A stretch of 64,000 nt of DNA, from NCBI GenBank assembly GCA_024697945.1, contig JAILRU010000048.1, positions 62,001 through 126,000 on the forward strand, given 5' to 3'. Made by a program: the position numbers and the translations under genes. Origin of the DNA: Bacteroidaceae bacterium. GTDB lineage: Bacteria > Bacteroidota > Bacteroidia > Bacteroidales > Bacteroidaceae. Positions within the stretch are counted from its first letter, which is position 1. Each line of letters begins with the position of its first letter. Of this stretch, positions 1 to 8,734 are shown piece after piece. The notes under the pieces are model-generated. The model made no database searches and had not been told where the DNA came from. It saw only the letters and a program-made list of their open reading frames with translations.

Positions 1-1
1 C

Positions 2-472
2 TTCTTGTCTCCGAAAGAGAAAGACTGGGACTTGGGCATCATACAGCGTGAACTCTGCTATCTGCGCCAGATGGGGCTTGGCGGACAAGCCTACTTCCGG
101 AGCCGCTTCCTGACGGACAACACGAAAGGCATCTACGACTTCCTCCAAAAGGACTACTACCCCTACTCTGCCCTGCTGCCTCCCATGACTTGGGAAAATG
201 CCCAAATGCCCGAAACGCCTCGGCTTGTTTCAAGAGAGCGTGTCGGAGGCATCAACGAACGATTGGAGTGGACAGGCCAAGAGGGTTGCCGCTACGTCAT
301 CTATGCCAGCTCCCGTCTGCCTATCGATATAAGCAATCCTGCAAACATCGTCAAGGTAACTTACGACAACAGTTTCACTTACAGCCTTCTTGGGGCTTAT
401 TATCACAACTACCACATTGCCGTAACAGCCCTCGACCGCTACGGCAACGAGAGCCAGCCCCTCCTTTTTTAA
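2..472 (+). CDS. C-terminal part of a family-10-like glycoside hydrolase (5' end outside window)
   Basis: Only the last 157 or so codons are present; the reading frame is open to the left edge, so the start lies upstream. The piece begins with a helical segment (ELCYLRQMGLGGQAYFR, then FLTDNTKGIYDFL) and YYPYSALLPPMTW, which resembles the end of the TIM barrel in GHL10/YngK-type family-10-like glycosidases of Bacteroidales. It then continues into a short beta-sandwich (LEWTGQE...YVIYASS...YHIAVTALDRYGNES) that looks like a fibronectin-III-type module. The assignment rests on this layout and is moderate. It converges on uvrA with 12 bp between the stop codons. Confidence 0.6.
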   Translation, partial: FLSPKEKDWDLGIIQRELCYLRQMGLGGQAYFRSRFLTDNTKGIYDFLQKDYYPYSALLPPMTWENAQMPETPRLVSRERVGGINERLEWTGQEGCRYVIYASSRLPIDISNPANIVKVTYDNSFTYSLLGAYYHNYHIAVTALDRYGNESQPLLF

Positions 473-484
473 CTTTTCAGTTTT

Positions 485-3433
485 TTACCTTTTCAATTTT
501 TCCCTTAGGAACCGAGCTGTGTAGCTTTCCTTGCATTTTGCGACCTCCTCCGGGGTACCTTCGACAAGAAGGGTTCCGCCTGCATCTCCGCCTTCCGGGC
601 CAAGGTCAATAATATAGTCGGCACATTTGATGACCTCAAGATTGTGCTCGATGATGATGATGGTGTGGCCTCTGGCGATGAGGGCATCGAAAGCAGAAAG
701 CAGCTTGCGGATATCGTGGAAGTGAAGGCCGGTGGTCGGTTCGTCGAAAATGAAGACAGTGGGCTGATGCTTTTCCATTCCCAAATAGTAGGCGAGCTTG
801 ACACGTTGATTCTCGCCACCGGAGAGTGTGGATGAAGACTGCCCGAGTTTGATGTAGCCCAGACCGACGTCCTGCAATGGCTTCAGCAATGAAAAGATGC
901 GCTTCTGCCCATGTTCCGTGAAGAACTCAATGGCCTGATTGATAGTCATGTCGAGCACATCGCAGACATTCTTCCCGTGGAAACGCACATCCAGTATCTC
1001 CGACTTGAAGCGCTGTCCGTGACAACTCTCGCAAGGCAGTACCAAGTCCGCCATGAACTGCATCTCGATGGTGACGGTTCCCTCACCCTTACACTCCTCA
1101 CAACGGCCTCCGTCGGTATTGAAGCTGAAGTATGCGGGTGTATAACCCATCTGCTGTGAGAGCGGTTGGGCAGCGAAGAGCTTCCTTATCTCGTCCCACG
1201 CCTTGACGTAGGTTACAGGATTCGAGCGCGTACTCTTGCCGATAGGATTCTGGTCCACGAACTCGATAGCACTCACCATCTTCATGTCGCCCTCCAAGCG
1301 CAGGAACTCGCCCGGACGGTCAGCCACCTCATCCAACTGCCGCTTCATGGCATTATAGAAAATGTCGCGCACAAGGCTGCTCTTTCCACTGCCGCTCACA
1401 CCCGTCACACAGGTCATCAAACCCAAGGGAAAACGCACATCGATGCCCTTCAGGTTATTGGCCCGTGCTCCCTTCACCTCGATATAGCTACTGGAATGGC
1501 GACGGGATTCAGGAACAGGAATCGTCTCAGTTCCAGTAAGGAAACGGAGCGTATGAGATGAGTCGCCTGCTGAGCTAATTCCCTCCGCCGGACCATTATA
1601 CACGACCTCACCGCCCAGACGTCCTGCCTCCGGACCGATGTCGATGAGCCAGTCAGCAGCACGAATAATCTCTTCGTCATGCTCCACTACAATAACGGTA
1701 TTGCCCAAATCGCGCAACTGCTTCAGCACTTTGATGAGCCGCTCCGTATCACGACTGTGCAGGCCTATGCTCGGTTCGTCGAGGATATAGAGGCTACCCA
1801 CGAGACTACTGCCCAAGGAAGTGGCAAGGTTGATGCGCTGACTCTCACCGCCCGACAGGCTGTTGGAAGGACGATTCAAAGTCAGGTAGCCCAAGCCTAC
1901 ATCCAACAGGTATTGCAGGCGGTTCTTGATTTCCGTGAGGATACGTTTGGCAATCTTTTCCTCATGCTCACTGAGCTTTAGGTTCTCCACCCACGGCAAC
2001 AGCTGACTGACAGAGATATTCACCAAATCTGTAATACTGCAACCGCCCACCTTCACATAGTTTGCTTCCGGACGAAGCCTGGTGCCGTGACACTTCGGAC
2101 AAACTGTCTTGCCGCGATAGCGAGCCAGCATCACGCGGTTCTGTATCTTGTACTGTCCCTGACGCAGGTACTCGAAGAAGGCATCGATGGAAAGCAGGCC
2201 CCACTCGCGTTCCTCTGGCATAATCTGCCATTCCTCCGGCACAAGGACATCTGCTCCTCCCAGTCTTTCAATTTTTAATTTTGAAGTTTGAATTCCTGAA
2301 GGCACCCCGTGCCAAAGCCAGTCCTTTTCCTCCTGAGTCAGTTCGAAATAGGGTTTGAAAATGGGGAAACCGCGTTCTGAGTTCATACGGATGAACCAGT
2401 CTTTCCATTCTATCATCTTCTCCCCTCGCCAGCAGACAACTGCCCCGTCATAGACACTCAACGCAGAGTTAGGAATGACTATCTGTTCGTCGATGCCAAT
2501 CACCTTTCCGAAGCCTTCGCACTCAGGACAGGCCCCGATAGGCGAGTTGAAGGCAAAGAGCTTGTCTGTAGGTTCCTCGAAGGTGATGCCATCAGCTTCG
2601 AACGATGAGTGAAAAGTGAAGAATGAAGAATCAGAATTACCTTCATCCGCTAAGTTGTTACTATCATTTTTCACTTTTAACTTTTCACTTTTCACTACTT
2701 TTAGTACCACTGTGCCGTGTCCCTCGTAGAAAGCCGTCTCGCACGAATCAACCAGGCGAGCTATCGTATCGCGGTCGTTTCCGGAAACCATGCGGTCAAT
2801 GACCAGATAAAGCCCCCCTTCATCTCTCCCCGAGTGGGGAGTGTCTTGAGTCATTGGGGATAGGAAATCTTCAATTCGCATTACTTCGCCATTGGCGAAA
2901 ACCCTTGCAAATCCGCTCTTTCGATACATCTCCAGCTGCTCTTCCAGGGTACGTCCCTCTGGCAGTCTGATGGGACACATCACCATCAGTTTCGTGCCCT
3001 CGGGCTGGGCAAGCATGCATTGCACCACATCTTCCGTCGTATGCCGTTTCACCTCCTTGCCGCTCACGGGGCTATAGGTATGTCCGACTCGGGCAAACAG
3101 GAGGCGCAGGTACTCGTAAATCTCCGTACTTGTGCCGACAGTACTACGCGGATTGCGGCTCGACACCTTCTGCTCGATGGCAATAGCTGGCGGGATGCCC
3201 TTGATGTAGTCACACTCCGGCTTGTTCATGCGCCCCAGAAACTGGCGGGCGTAGGCACTCAGGCTCTCCACATAGCGTCGCTGTCCCTCGGCATAGAGCG
3301 TATCGAAAGCCAAGCTGCTCTTACCGCTACCGCTCAGACCGGTCACAACCACCAACTTGCCTCGTGGAATCTCCAGGGAGATATTCTTGAGGTTATTGAC
3401 CCTTGCACCTTTTATTTGAATGGAATCTTCCAT
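485..3433 (-). CDS. uvrA: UvrA, excinuclease ABC subunit A
   Basis: ATPase that finds DNA damage and loads UvrB in nucleotide excision repair. Two ABC ATPase modules are visible: Walker [10 protein letters not shown] (residues 32-40) and [12 protein letters not shown], signatures LSGGESQR and LSGGENQR, Walker [11 protein letters not shown] and [10 protein letters not shown]. The zinc-binding pairs are present (CPECEGFG with [16 protein letters not shown] with CESCHGQR). A UvrB-binding region follows the first Walker A, so this is the UvrA1 type rather than short UvrA2. At 982 residues it is about 40 longer than the usual 940. The excess lies in two segments that look like in-frame intergenic repeats, about residues 190-207 and 245-277. 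The start ATG lies 4 bp after the GH78 stop, so the two are probably cotranscribed. Confidence 0.95.
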   Translation of the reverse strand: MEDSIQIKGARVNNLKNISLEIPRGKLVVVTGLSGSGKSSLAFDTLYAEGQRRYVESLSAYARQFLGRMNKPECDYIKGIPPAIAIEQKVSSRNPRSTVGTSTEIYEYLRLLFARVGHTYSPVSGKEVKRHTTEDVVQCMLAQPEGTKLMVMCPIRLPEGRTLEEQLEMYRKSGFARVFANGEVMRIEDFLSPMTQDTPHSGRDEGGLYLVIDRMVSGNDRDTIARLVDSCETAFYEGHGTVVLKVVKSEKLKVKNDSNNLADEGNSDSSFFTFHSSFEADGITFEEPTDKLFAFNSPIGACPECEGFGKVIGIDEQIVIPNSALSVYDGAVVCWRGEKMIEWKDWFIRMNSERGFPIFKPYFELTQEEKDWLWHGVPSGIQTSKLKIERLGGADVLVPEEWQIMPEEREWGLLSIDAFFEYLRQGQYKIQNRVMLARYRGKTVCPKCHGTRLRPEANYVKVGGCSITDLVNISVSQLLPWVENLKLSEHEEKIAKRILTEIKNRLQYLLDVGLGYLTLNRPSNSLSGGESQRINLATSLGSSLVGSLYILDEPSIGLHSRDTERLIKVLKQLRDLGNTVIVVEHDEEIIRAADWLIDIGPEAGRLGGEVVYNGPAEGISSAGDSSHTLRFLTGTETIPVPESRRHSSSYIEVKGARANNLKGIDVRFPLGLMTCVTGVSGSGKSSLVRDIFYNAMKRQLDEVADRPGEFLRLEGDMKMVSAIEFVDQNPIGKSTRSNPVTYVKAWDEIRKLFAAQPLSQQMGYTPAYFSFNTDGGRCEECKGEGTVTIEMQFMADLVLPCESCHGQRFKSEILDVRFHGKNVCDVLDMTINQAIEFFTEHGQKRIFSLLKPLQDVGLGYIKLGQSSSTLSGGENQRVKLAYYLGMEKHQPTVFIFDEPTTGLHFHDIRKLLSAFDALIARGHTIIIIEHNLEVIKCADYIIDLGPEGGDAGGTLLVEGTPEEVAKCKESYTARFLREKLKR

Positions 3434-3437
3434 GTTT

Positions 3438-6203
3438 TCATTCTTTCATTTTTCCTATTATCCTATACGTTCCGCTCTGAAGCTCAATGGGTTTCGTGGC
3501 ATCCAGGATGGTGGGAGGCGTGTCTGTCTTCTTGTCACGCTGATTCTCGTTGTAGATAAGGCCATAGCGCATGAGGCTGGTGGGTGGCATCTCCGCAGTC
3601 TTGCACTTCAGGCAAGCAGGGATTTCGAGGGTAGCCGTCGTGCCTGGCGGGATGGACAGGCGAATATCGAAGGTCTGTTCCGACAGGTTCCAATCTACCG
3701 TGATGTCGCCGTAGGGAGTGGGTTTCATGGCACGGACGAAACTGATGCCACTGACCATTTGAGGTCTTATGAAGAAGTGACGGTAGGCCGTCGCCTTTTC
3801 GTCGGGCACGATGCCAGCCAAAGCCTGATAGAACCACGAACCGATGCCGTTGTAGCAGTTGTGGATGCGGCTCCTTCGGGCATTCCAGTGCTCCCACGTG
3901 GTGGTGGCGCCGTTCTCTATCATATACAGGTAGCCTGGGAAGCTGCGCTGCTTCAGCATATCGTACATCACTTGTGCTTCCCCTGCCCGAGTGAGCCATT
4001 GGGTGACAATGGGAACGCCCACCAGTCCTGTAAACAGATGTCCTTGCCAGCGGCCGTAAATATCCTTCTTGAGCTGGCTGTTCACCTTGTCCCTCAGGGC
4101 TTTCGGCGTAGCACCCACGAAGAGGGGGAAGGCGGCATCGAGCTGCAAACCGCTAGCATAGGTCGCCTCCTTCTTATTATAGAACTTCTGGTGAATCTTC
4201 CCGTTGATGTCCTGCTGCTTCTGCTGGTACAAGGCGGCATCATCGGGTTTACCCAAGACCTCAGCAACACGCGCCATGATTCCATACACCCAACTCATGG
4301 AGCAGCTGTTCACGTCGTCGATGCTCTCCGTATGATGCTGGTGTTCCTCGTTGGGCAGCGCCCAGTCGCCCAGGAACCAGTGCTTGAGCTGTGAGGTGGG
4401 CCATCGGTTTTCCAGGCTCAGCAGACCGTCTGGCATGTACTTCTCAGCGTATTGCAAGTAGCGTTGCATGTTCGGGTAGAACTGTTCCAGCATCCGCTTG
4501 TCGCCATACTGCAGGTAGGTCTGCCAGGGTGCATTGGCGATGAAGGCACACCAGAAGGGGCCTCCGCCGCAAACCCATGTAGCAGGAGCCACATGCGGCA
4601 CCTCGCCGTCCTCGCCCTGAGCATCGCCGTAGGCCTGCAGCCAGTTCTTGTAGAGCGGATACATGTCGTACATCGTCTGAGCTGCCAGGATAGACGCATT
4701 GCCGTCGCCTCCGTAGCCCTGACGCTCGTGGTGGGGACAATCCACCATGTAGCCACTCTGCGTCAGGCATTTGAAGGTATAGTGCACCATGTTGTGGATA
4801 GCGTTGATGTCCTCGTCGTTGCAGACGAAGGCCGACTCCTTTTCGTAGCCCGTATAGATGCTCAGTCCCTCGATGTCCGAGAGTTTGGGCTGGTGTCCCA
4901 AGCCCTGAATCTTCATGTAACGGTAGGCATGATAGGTGAACTTGTTGCAGAACGACTCCTCGCCCACTCCGCTGGCTATGTAGCGGTCGGTATATACGCC
5001 GTAGTCGAAGTCGCCGTTCAGCGCCAGCATGTCGCAGTAGCTGATGCTCACCTGCTGACCCTTGCGCAGATCTCCCAGACGGATGCGCACCCAGCCGACG
5101 ATGCTCCTACCCATATCAACCATCCACGTATCATCCCCGAAGCGCGTTATCTTCTGCGCCTGAATAGCCTGCTGAACCTTGTTGGGTTCGCACATCATGG
5201 GGGAAGGCCCCCTCCCCGCTCCCCCTTTGGGTGAGGGCTCAACTGAAAATTGTGAATTAACAACGGCCTGTTGCCACTCGGCTTTTTCAAGGGTGGCGTG
5301 TGTGAGGTCAGGGAGAAGTTCTTCGGCCACCACCTTGTCGCCACCAAAGGCGTAGGGGTTGACCGAACCGTCGAAATAGTAGCCGCTCGTGCGGGCCTGC
5401 CAAGTCTCATCGGTCTTCACCAGGGTTTCCCATTGACCATCCGCCATTTGGTCTATCTGTGCCATCACGTAGGGACCGCCAGCCTCCACGCCGGGTTTTC
5501 CTGCCTCATACCATCCAGTTCCCAACCAGATGACCAGGTCGTTCTCGCCCCCGACGAGCAGGTCGGTCACGTTGTACGTCATAGCCAGACTGCGCTTGGG
5601 GAACTCCACCATAGCCGGCACCAGTACATCGTCGCTCACCTTCTGGCCGTTCAGATAAACCTCATGATAGCCAAGCGTATTGATGTGCAGGAAGGCAGGT
5701 TTCCCTGTGCTGCTACAATTAAACACCTTACGGAGCATCGGCTGCACCTTGGGGTTCTCGCGCTTCATGCCGATATACTGCCCATTCCAGAGGCTCCTGT
5801 CCAGTATTCCTACACTGAAGTGTGCGCCGCGAGCCCAGTCGCCCGCCTTGTCCTCCTCGTCCCAGGCACGTACCTGCCAATACACCACGCTCCGCGATGT
5901 CAGAGGCTTGCCGTCGTAGGTTACCCAAAGACTCTCGCTGCTCTTCACCTTGCCCGTGTTCCACAGGTCGGCTTTCTCCTCGCTGAGCAGTTCCGGACTC
6001 GTAGCCGCCAGTATCTGATAGGCGGTCTGACGCAGCCCGTTCCGTCCGGGCGTAATCTTCCAACTCAACGCAGGCTTAGTATTGTCAATGCCCCAAGGCT
6101 GATGCAACATCTCGCACCGCAGGTCGTAAAGCCCGATGGCATGCAATAAAGTGAAAAGTGAGAAGTAAAAAGTGAAAGAGAGCAGGCAAAGTATTCTTTT
6201 CAT
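3438..6203 (-). CDS. GH78 alpha-L-rhamnosidase, secreted
   Basis: Predicted to release terminal alpha-L-rhamnose from plant pectins or other glycans. The 921-residue protein begins with a hydrophobic signal sequence. An N-terminal Fn3-like rhamnosidase domain follows (LRCEMLHQPWGID...PALSWKI), then beta-sandwich domains, then an (alpha/alpha)6 catalytic barrel at roughly residues 430-780 with DCPHHERQGYGGDGN, a HHTESIDDVNS stretch and GATTTWEHWN (probable catalytic acids), and a C-terminal sandwich. Two oddities: the signal peptide is encoded by a cacttttt-type repeat, and residues about 314-336 (NSQFSVEPSPKGGAGRGPSP) look like a repeat inserted in frame. It precedes uvrA by 4 bp. A TATCTTTG promoter lies just upstream. 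Confidence 0.9.
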   Translation of the reverse strand: MKRILCLLSFTFYFSLFTLLHAIGLYDLRCEMLHQPWGIDNTKPALSWKITPGRNGLRQTAYQILAATSPELLSEEKADLWNTGKVKSSESLWVTYDGKPLTSRSVVYWQVRAWDEEDKAGDWARGAHFSVGILDRSLWNGQYIGMKRENPKVQPMLRKVFNCSSTGKPAFLHINTLGYHEVYLNGQKVSDDVLVPAMVEFPKRSLAMTYNVTDLLVGGENDLVIWLGTGWYEAGKPGVEAGGPYVMAQIDQMADGQWETLVKTDETWQARTSGYYFDGSVNPYAFGGDKVVAEELLPDLTHATLEKAEWQQAVVNSQFSVEPSPKGGAGRGPSPMMCEPNKVQQAIQAQKITRFGDDTWMVDMGRSIVGWVRIRLGDLRKGQQVSISYCDMLALNGDFDYGVYTDRYIASGVGEESFCNKFTYHAYRYMKIQGLGHQPKLSDIEGLSIYTGYEKESAFVCNDEDINAIHNMVHYTFKCLTQSGYMVDCPHHERQGYGGDGNASILAAQTMYDMYPLYKNWLQAYGDAQGEDGEVPHVAPATWVCGGGPFWCAFIANAPWQTYLQYGDKRMLEQFYPNMQRYLQYAEKYMPDGLLSLENRWPTSQLKHWFLGDWALPNEEHQHHTESIDDVNSCSMSWVYGIMARVAEVLGKPDDAALYQQKQQDINGKIHQKFYNKKEATYASGLQLDAAFPLFVGATPKALRDKVNSQLKKDIYGRWQGHLFTGLVGVPIVTQWLTRAGEAQVMYDMLKQRSFPGYLYMIENGATTTWEHWNARRSRIHNCYNGIGSWFYQALAGIVPDEKATAYRHFFIRPQMVSGISFVRAMKPTPYGDITVDWNLSEQTFDIRLSIPPGTTATLEIPACLKCKTAEMPPTSLMRYGLIYNENQRDKKTDTPPTILDATKPIELQSGTYRIIGKMKE
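6149..6182. repeat. gtgaaaag-type repeat forming the GH78 signal peptide
   Basis: The plus strand reads gtgaaaagtgagaag followed by taaaaagtgaaag. Read on the minus strand in the GH78 frame it encodes LSFTFYFSLFTLL, the hydrophobic core of the signal sequence. The same motif occurs between genes elsewhere in the window (for example 8,199-8,233 and 27,245-27,310). Confidence 0.75.
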
Positions 6204-6226
6204 TTGGAAATGGACATTTGAACGTA

Positions 6227-6234
6227 CAAAGATA
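6227..6234 (-). promoter_or_regulatory. Bacteroidetes -7 promoter element for GH78
   Basis: CAAAGATA on the plus strand is TATCTTTG on the minus strand, matching the TAnnTTTG consensus. It lies 24 bp from the GH78 ATG, giving a predicted leader of under 20 nt. Confidence 0.6.
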
Positions 6235-6329
6235 CGTAAAAAATTAAGAATTAAGAATGAAGAATGAAGAATTTGTTGCCGCTTTGATAATTTTGAATTA
6301 TGAATTTATAAAATTTGAATTAAATTTAG

Positions 6330-6337
6330 TATCTTTG
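6330..6337 (+). promoter_or_regulatory. Bacteroidetes -7 promoter element for GH43
   Basis: TATCTTTG followed by GCACC, 48 bp upstream of the GH43 start codon. No well-spaced -33 TTTG was found. Confidence 0.6.
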
Positions 6338-6348
6338 CACCAAGAATT

Positions 6349-6460
6349 AACTCATAAACCCATAAACTCACAAACTCATTCATTATGTCTTCCCGCTTCT
6401 CTTTTAAACTTCTCTCTTTTAAACTTTTCATTTTTCATTTTTTCATTCTTTCATTTTTTG
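6349..6460. repeat. aactcataaa and ttttcattt repeats spanning the GH43 leader and signal peptide
   Basis: Positions 6,349-6,384 hold degenerate copies of aactcataaac up to the GH43 start codon. Positions 6,401-6,460 hold cttttaaacttc and tttttcattttttcatt copies, which are the coding sequence of the signal peptide. Both motifs recur between genes in this window. Confidence 0.75.
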
Positions 6461-7437
6461 TATTGTCCTGCTCCACTACTGGCGACAAGGCCGTCACCTT
6501 CCAGAACCAGGGCAATCCCCTCATCCGTTCCTGCTATACCGCTGACCCCGCTCCCGTGGTCTTCGACGGACGACTGTACCTTTACACCGGTCACGACGAG
6601 TGCTTCGAGGACAGTGCAGGCTACGAGGGACTCTATGGCTTCAACATCACCAATTGGCTCTGCTTCTCGACCGACGACATGCAGACGTGGACCGAACACG
6701 GCGTAGTCCTCAGTCCCGCCGACTTCAGCTGGGCTTCGGGCGAGGCTTGGGCAGCACAGGTCGTCGAGAAGGGCGGCAAGTACTGGTACTTCGTCAGCAC
6801 ACAATGTGCCGACCCCAACTGCAAGTCCATCGGTGTGGCTGTTGCCGACTCACCCACTGGACCCTTCCAGGATGCCATCGGGAAACCCCTCATCGTGGAT
6901 AGCATGACACCCAACTCCCATCCCCTCGGCTGGTGGAACGACTTCGACCCCACCGTCTTCATCGACGACGACGGCACAGCATGGCTCAGCTGGGGCAACG
7001 GAACATGCTTCCTGGCAAAGCTGAAACCCAACATGACGGAGCTGGACAGCGAGATTATGGCACTGCCAATGGAGAACTACGTGGAAGGCCCCTGGCTCTA
7101 TAAGTGCCGCAGCGAGGAGGGGCAGGACTGGTGGTACATCGTCTATGCTTCAGGCGGAAGGGGTGGCGAGACCATCTCCTACGCTATGGCACCGGAGGTG
7201 ACTGGTCCCTGGACCTTCAAGGGCGAGATAATGGGAACGGCCAAGGACAGCTTCACCATCCATCCGGGCATCGTCGATTACAAGGGCCACACCTACCTGT
7301 TCTACCACAACAGCACCCTCTCCCTTCACGGCTACGGTCCTGCCACAGGCCGCCGCAGCGTCTGCGTGGATGAAATGTTCTACAATCCCGACGGCACCAT
7401 CCGTCCCGTCACCCCGACCTACGGCACCCAGCCCTAA
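6385..7437 (+). CDS. GH43 family glycoside hydrolase, lipoprotein
   Basis: Five-bladed propeller enzyme, probably a xylosidase or arabinofuranosidase; the closest resemblance I recall is GH43 subfamily 1. Candidate catalytic residues are the Asp in YTADPAPVVFDGRLYLYTGHDE (split here as base strand ADPAPVV), the Asp in DFDPTVFIDDDG and the Glu in MENYVEGPWLY. The N-terminus is a lipoprotein signal ending in FVLSC, so the mature protein should start at that Cys and sit on a membrane surface. Almost the whole signal (SFKLLSFKLFIFHFF) is encoded by a ttttaaactt/ttttcattt repeat. It is monocistronic and divergent from GH78, so both enzymes could act on the same pectic side chains; that link is inferred from position only. 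Confidence 0.88.
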   Translation: MSSRFSFKLLSFKLFIFHFFILSFFVLSCSTTGDKAVTFQNQGNPLIRSCYTADPAPVVFDGRLYLYTGHDECFEDSAGYEGLYGFNITNWLCFSTDDMQTWTEHGVVLSPADFSWASGEAWAAQVVEKGGKYWYFVSTQCADPNCKSIGVAVADSPTGPFQDAIGKPLIVDSMTPNSHPLGWWNDFDPTVFIDDDGTAWLSWGNGTCFLAKLKPNMTELDSEIMALPMENYVEGPWLYKCRSEEGQDWWYIVYASGGRGGETISYAMAPEVTGPWTFKGEIMGTAKDSFTIHPGIVDYKGHTYLFYHNSTLSLHGYGPATGRRSVCVDEMFYNPDGTIRPVTPTYGTQP

Positions 7438-7774
7438 GCAGGTAGTTAGATCTTCTTTAATTTTTTTATTCTTTAATTTTTTAATTTTTCATCTGTAGTA
7501 CCCGATTCTTATGTCTCTGTCACGCTGTCACAGAGAAATACCAGGAATTAGATACCCTTATATCTTTTTTATTTTTATTTAGTACCTCAATTTTTGGTAT
7601 TTTTGTTTGAGTCTGCGTGACAAAATTAAAATAAAACAAGTAAAGCGCTTATTGTCAGTAAAATACAAGTGTCGAAAAGTTGTCACAAACGTGTCACAAA
7701 CGTGTCACAAACCAATCCATCGGTGACAGACTGCCTTTTCTACTGTCTTTTTGCCATTAAGTCCGCACGTTTTT

Positions 7775-7814
7775 TTCCCTTCGGGGGAATAATTTTTTCT
7801 CTTCGGAGGAAAAA
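7775..7814 (+). terminator. Tandem UUCG-loop hairpins, possible terminator
   Basis: The first hairpin pairs ttccc (7,775-7,779) with gggaa (7,785-7,789) and is followed by a T run. The second pairs 7,793-7,801 with 7,806-7,814 (9 bp, one G-T pair) around a c(ttcg)g tetraloop, an unusually stable loop. They lie about 340 bp past the GH43 stop, so a terminator role for that transcript is only possible. Confidence 0.45.
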
Positions 7815-8022
7815 TATTTCCTGTGCGTAGCAGTAAAAACTGCTTCCCAATGCGCCTTCCTGTTCTTTGGTCGCTAGCGTCCTATCCCTACCGTCGAAGG
7901 ATTACTATTCCTTCCACTGAAGGATTACTATTCCTTCCGCCATAGGATTAGTATCGCTCCGGCAGGAAGAACGGCACGCTGGTAACGGAGGGAAGGTAAG
8001 TTGTGGCGGCATCATCGTTCGT

Positions 8023-8070
8023 TCGTTTGTGTATTTATGTATTTATATATTTACATAAATACACAAACGA
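8023..8070. repeat. 19-bp perfect inverted repeat with 10-nt loop
   Basis: Arm 8,023-8,041 (tcgtttgtgtatttatgta) is the exact reverse complement of 8,052-8,070; the loop is AT only. There is no T tract, so it is not a typical terminator. It could be a terminal-repeat remnant or a palindromic interspersed element. Confidence 0.7.
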
Positions 8071-8198
8071 AACAAACAACAATAGCTTTGTCGCGGGCTC
8101 GCATGAAATGCATCTAAAATAATCCGTTTGTTCTGTGTTCAGATGTGACTTGGTGCTAAAGCATCCAAGAACTCCCCATTAACTTCCTTTTCCATACA

Positions 8199-8233
8199 TT
8201 TTTCACTTTTCACTTTTCACTTTTCACTTTTTT
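8199..8233. repeat. cactttt tandem repeat
   Basis: Four exact 7-bp cactttt units at 8,204-8,231 with T-rich flanks, abutting the promoter of the next gene. It is the intergenic form of the motif that encodes signal peptides elsewhere in the window. Confidence 0.8.
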
Positions 8234-8237
8234 GTCG

Positions 8238-8245
8238 TACCTTTG
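8238..8245 (+). promoter_or_regulatory. -7 promoter element TACCTTTG
   Basis: TACCTTTG followed by GCAGC, 30 bp upstream of the ATG at 8,276. The upstream -33 region falls inside the cactttt repeat. Confidence 0.55.
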
Positions 8246-8275
8246 CAGCGATTTATACGATGACTCATTATAAAA

Positions 8276-8710
8276 ATGAACAGACATTTCGCCATTTTGA
8301 CAACTGTTTTCACCATGCTTGCTGTGCTGATTGGCTGCACGGGGAAGCAGATAGGCGACTGCGAGGAAAAGATTTCCGAGTCCGTCGGGAATGCGCGGCA
8401 AAACTATGAAGTGGGTTGGGAGTACGGCGAGCGCTACATGGACACCCCCGAGCAGAACCCCGAAGGCTACGAGCTGACCAGCTGCATCAACAAGGCAGGG
8501 AACCTGAAAGGCAAGCTGCAGATTATCATCGGCATGAACGACCCCACCTGTGTGCCCCAGCATTCCCTCCAGTTCCTGAATGCCTGTGCCGAGGCCGGCA
8601 CCCAGCCCGACTTCTTCGTCTATCCCGGCGAGGGTCACAACATGGCGGGCCACAAGAGCGTCCACCTGCACGAACGCATCACCCAGTACTTCGAGGACTA
8701 TCTGAAATAA
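8276..8710 (+). pseudogene. Internally deleted DPP-IV-type (S9) peptidase remnant
   Basis: The ORF joins a lipoprotein-like signal (FAILTTVFTMLAVLIGC) directly to the extreme C-terminus of a dipeptidyl peptidase IV-type S9 protease. The motifs ERYMDTPEQNPEGY, LQIIIGMNDPTCVPQHS and FFVYPGEGHNM match the end of that family's alpha/beta hydrolase domain and include the Asp and His of the Ser-Asp-His triad. The nucleophile motif GWSYGG and the whole beta-propeller are missing. At 144 residues against roughly 700 it cannot be an active peptidase. It is open from start to stop with a promoter, so a small exported product is possible. I infer one large internal deletion rather than a designed small protein. 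Confidence 0.75.
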
Positions 8711-8734
8711 CCTGATATATGCCACGAATAAGCG

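Larger units (their letters stand above)
7438..8275. other. 838-bp gene-free stretch with hairpins and short repeats
   Basis: No convincing coding frame, tRNA or rRNA was seen. It contains T-rich runs after the GH43 stop, three copies of a cgtgtcacaaa motif near 7,685-7,712, two UUCG-type hairpins (7,775-7,814), two copies of aggattactattccttcc near 7,898-7,939 with a third degenerate copy, a 19-bp perfect inverted repeat (8,023-8,070), a cactttt tandem repeat and a promoter for the next gene. It may be scar DNA from past insertions. Confidence 0.6.

Noticed and set aside
7438..8275. tRNA or riboswitch in the gene-free stretch
   Set aside because: No cloverleaf, T-loop or known riboswitch core could be made out; the hairpins are simple inverted repeats.
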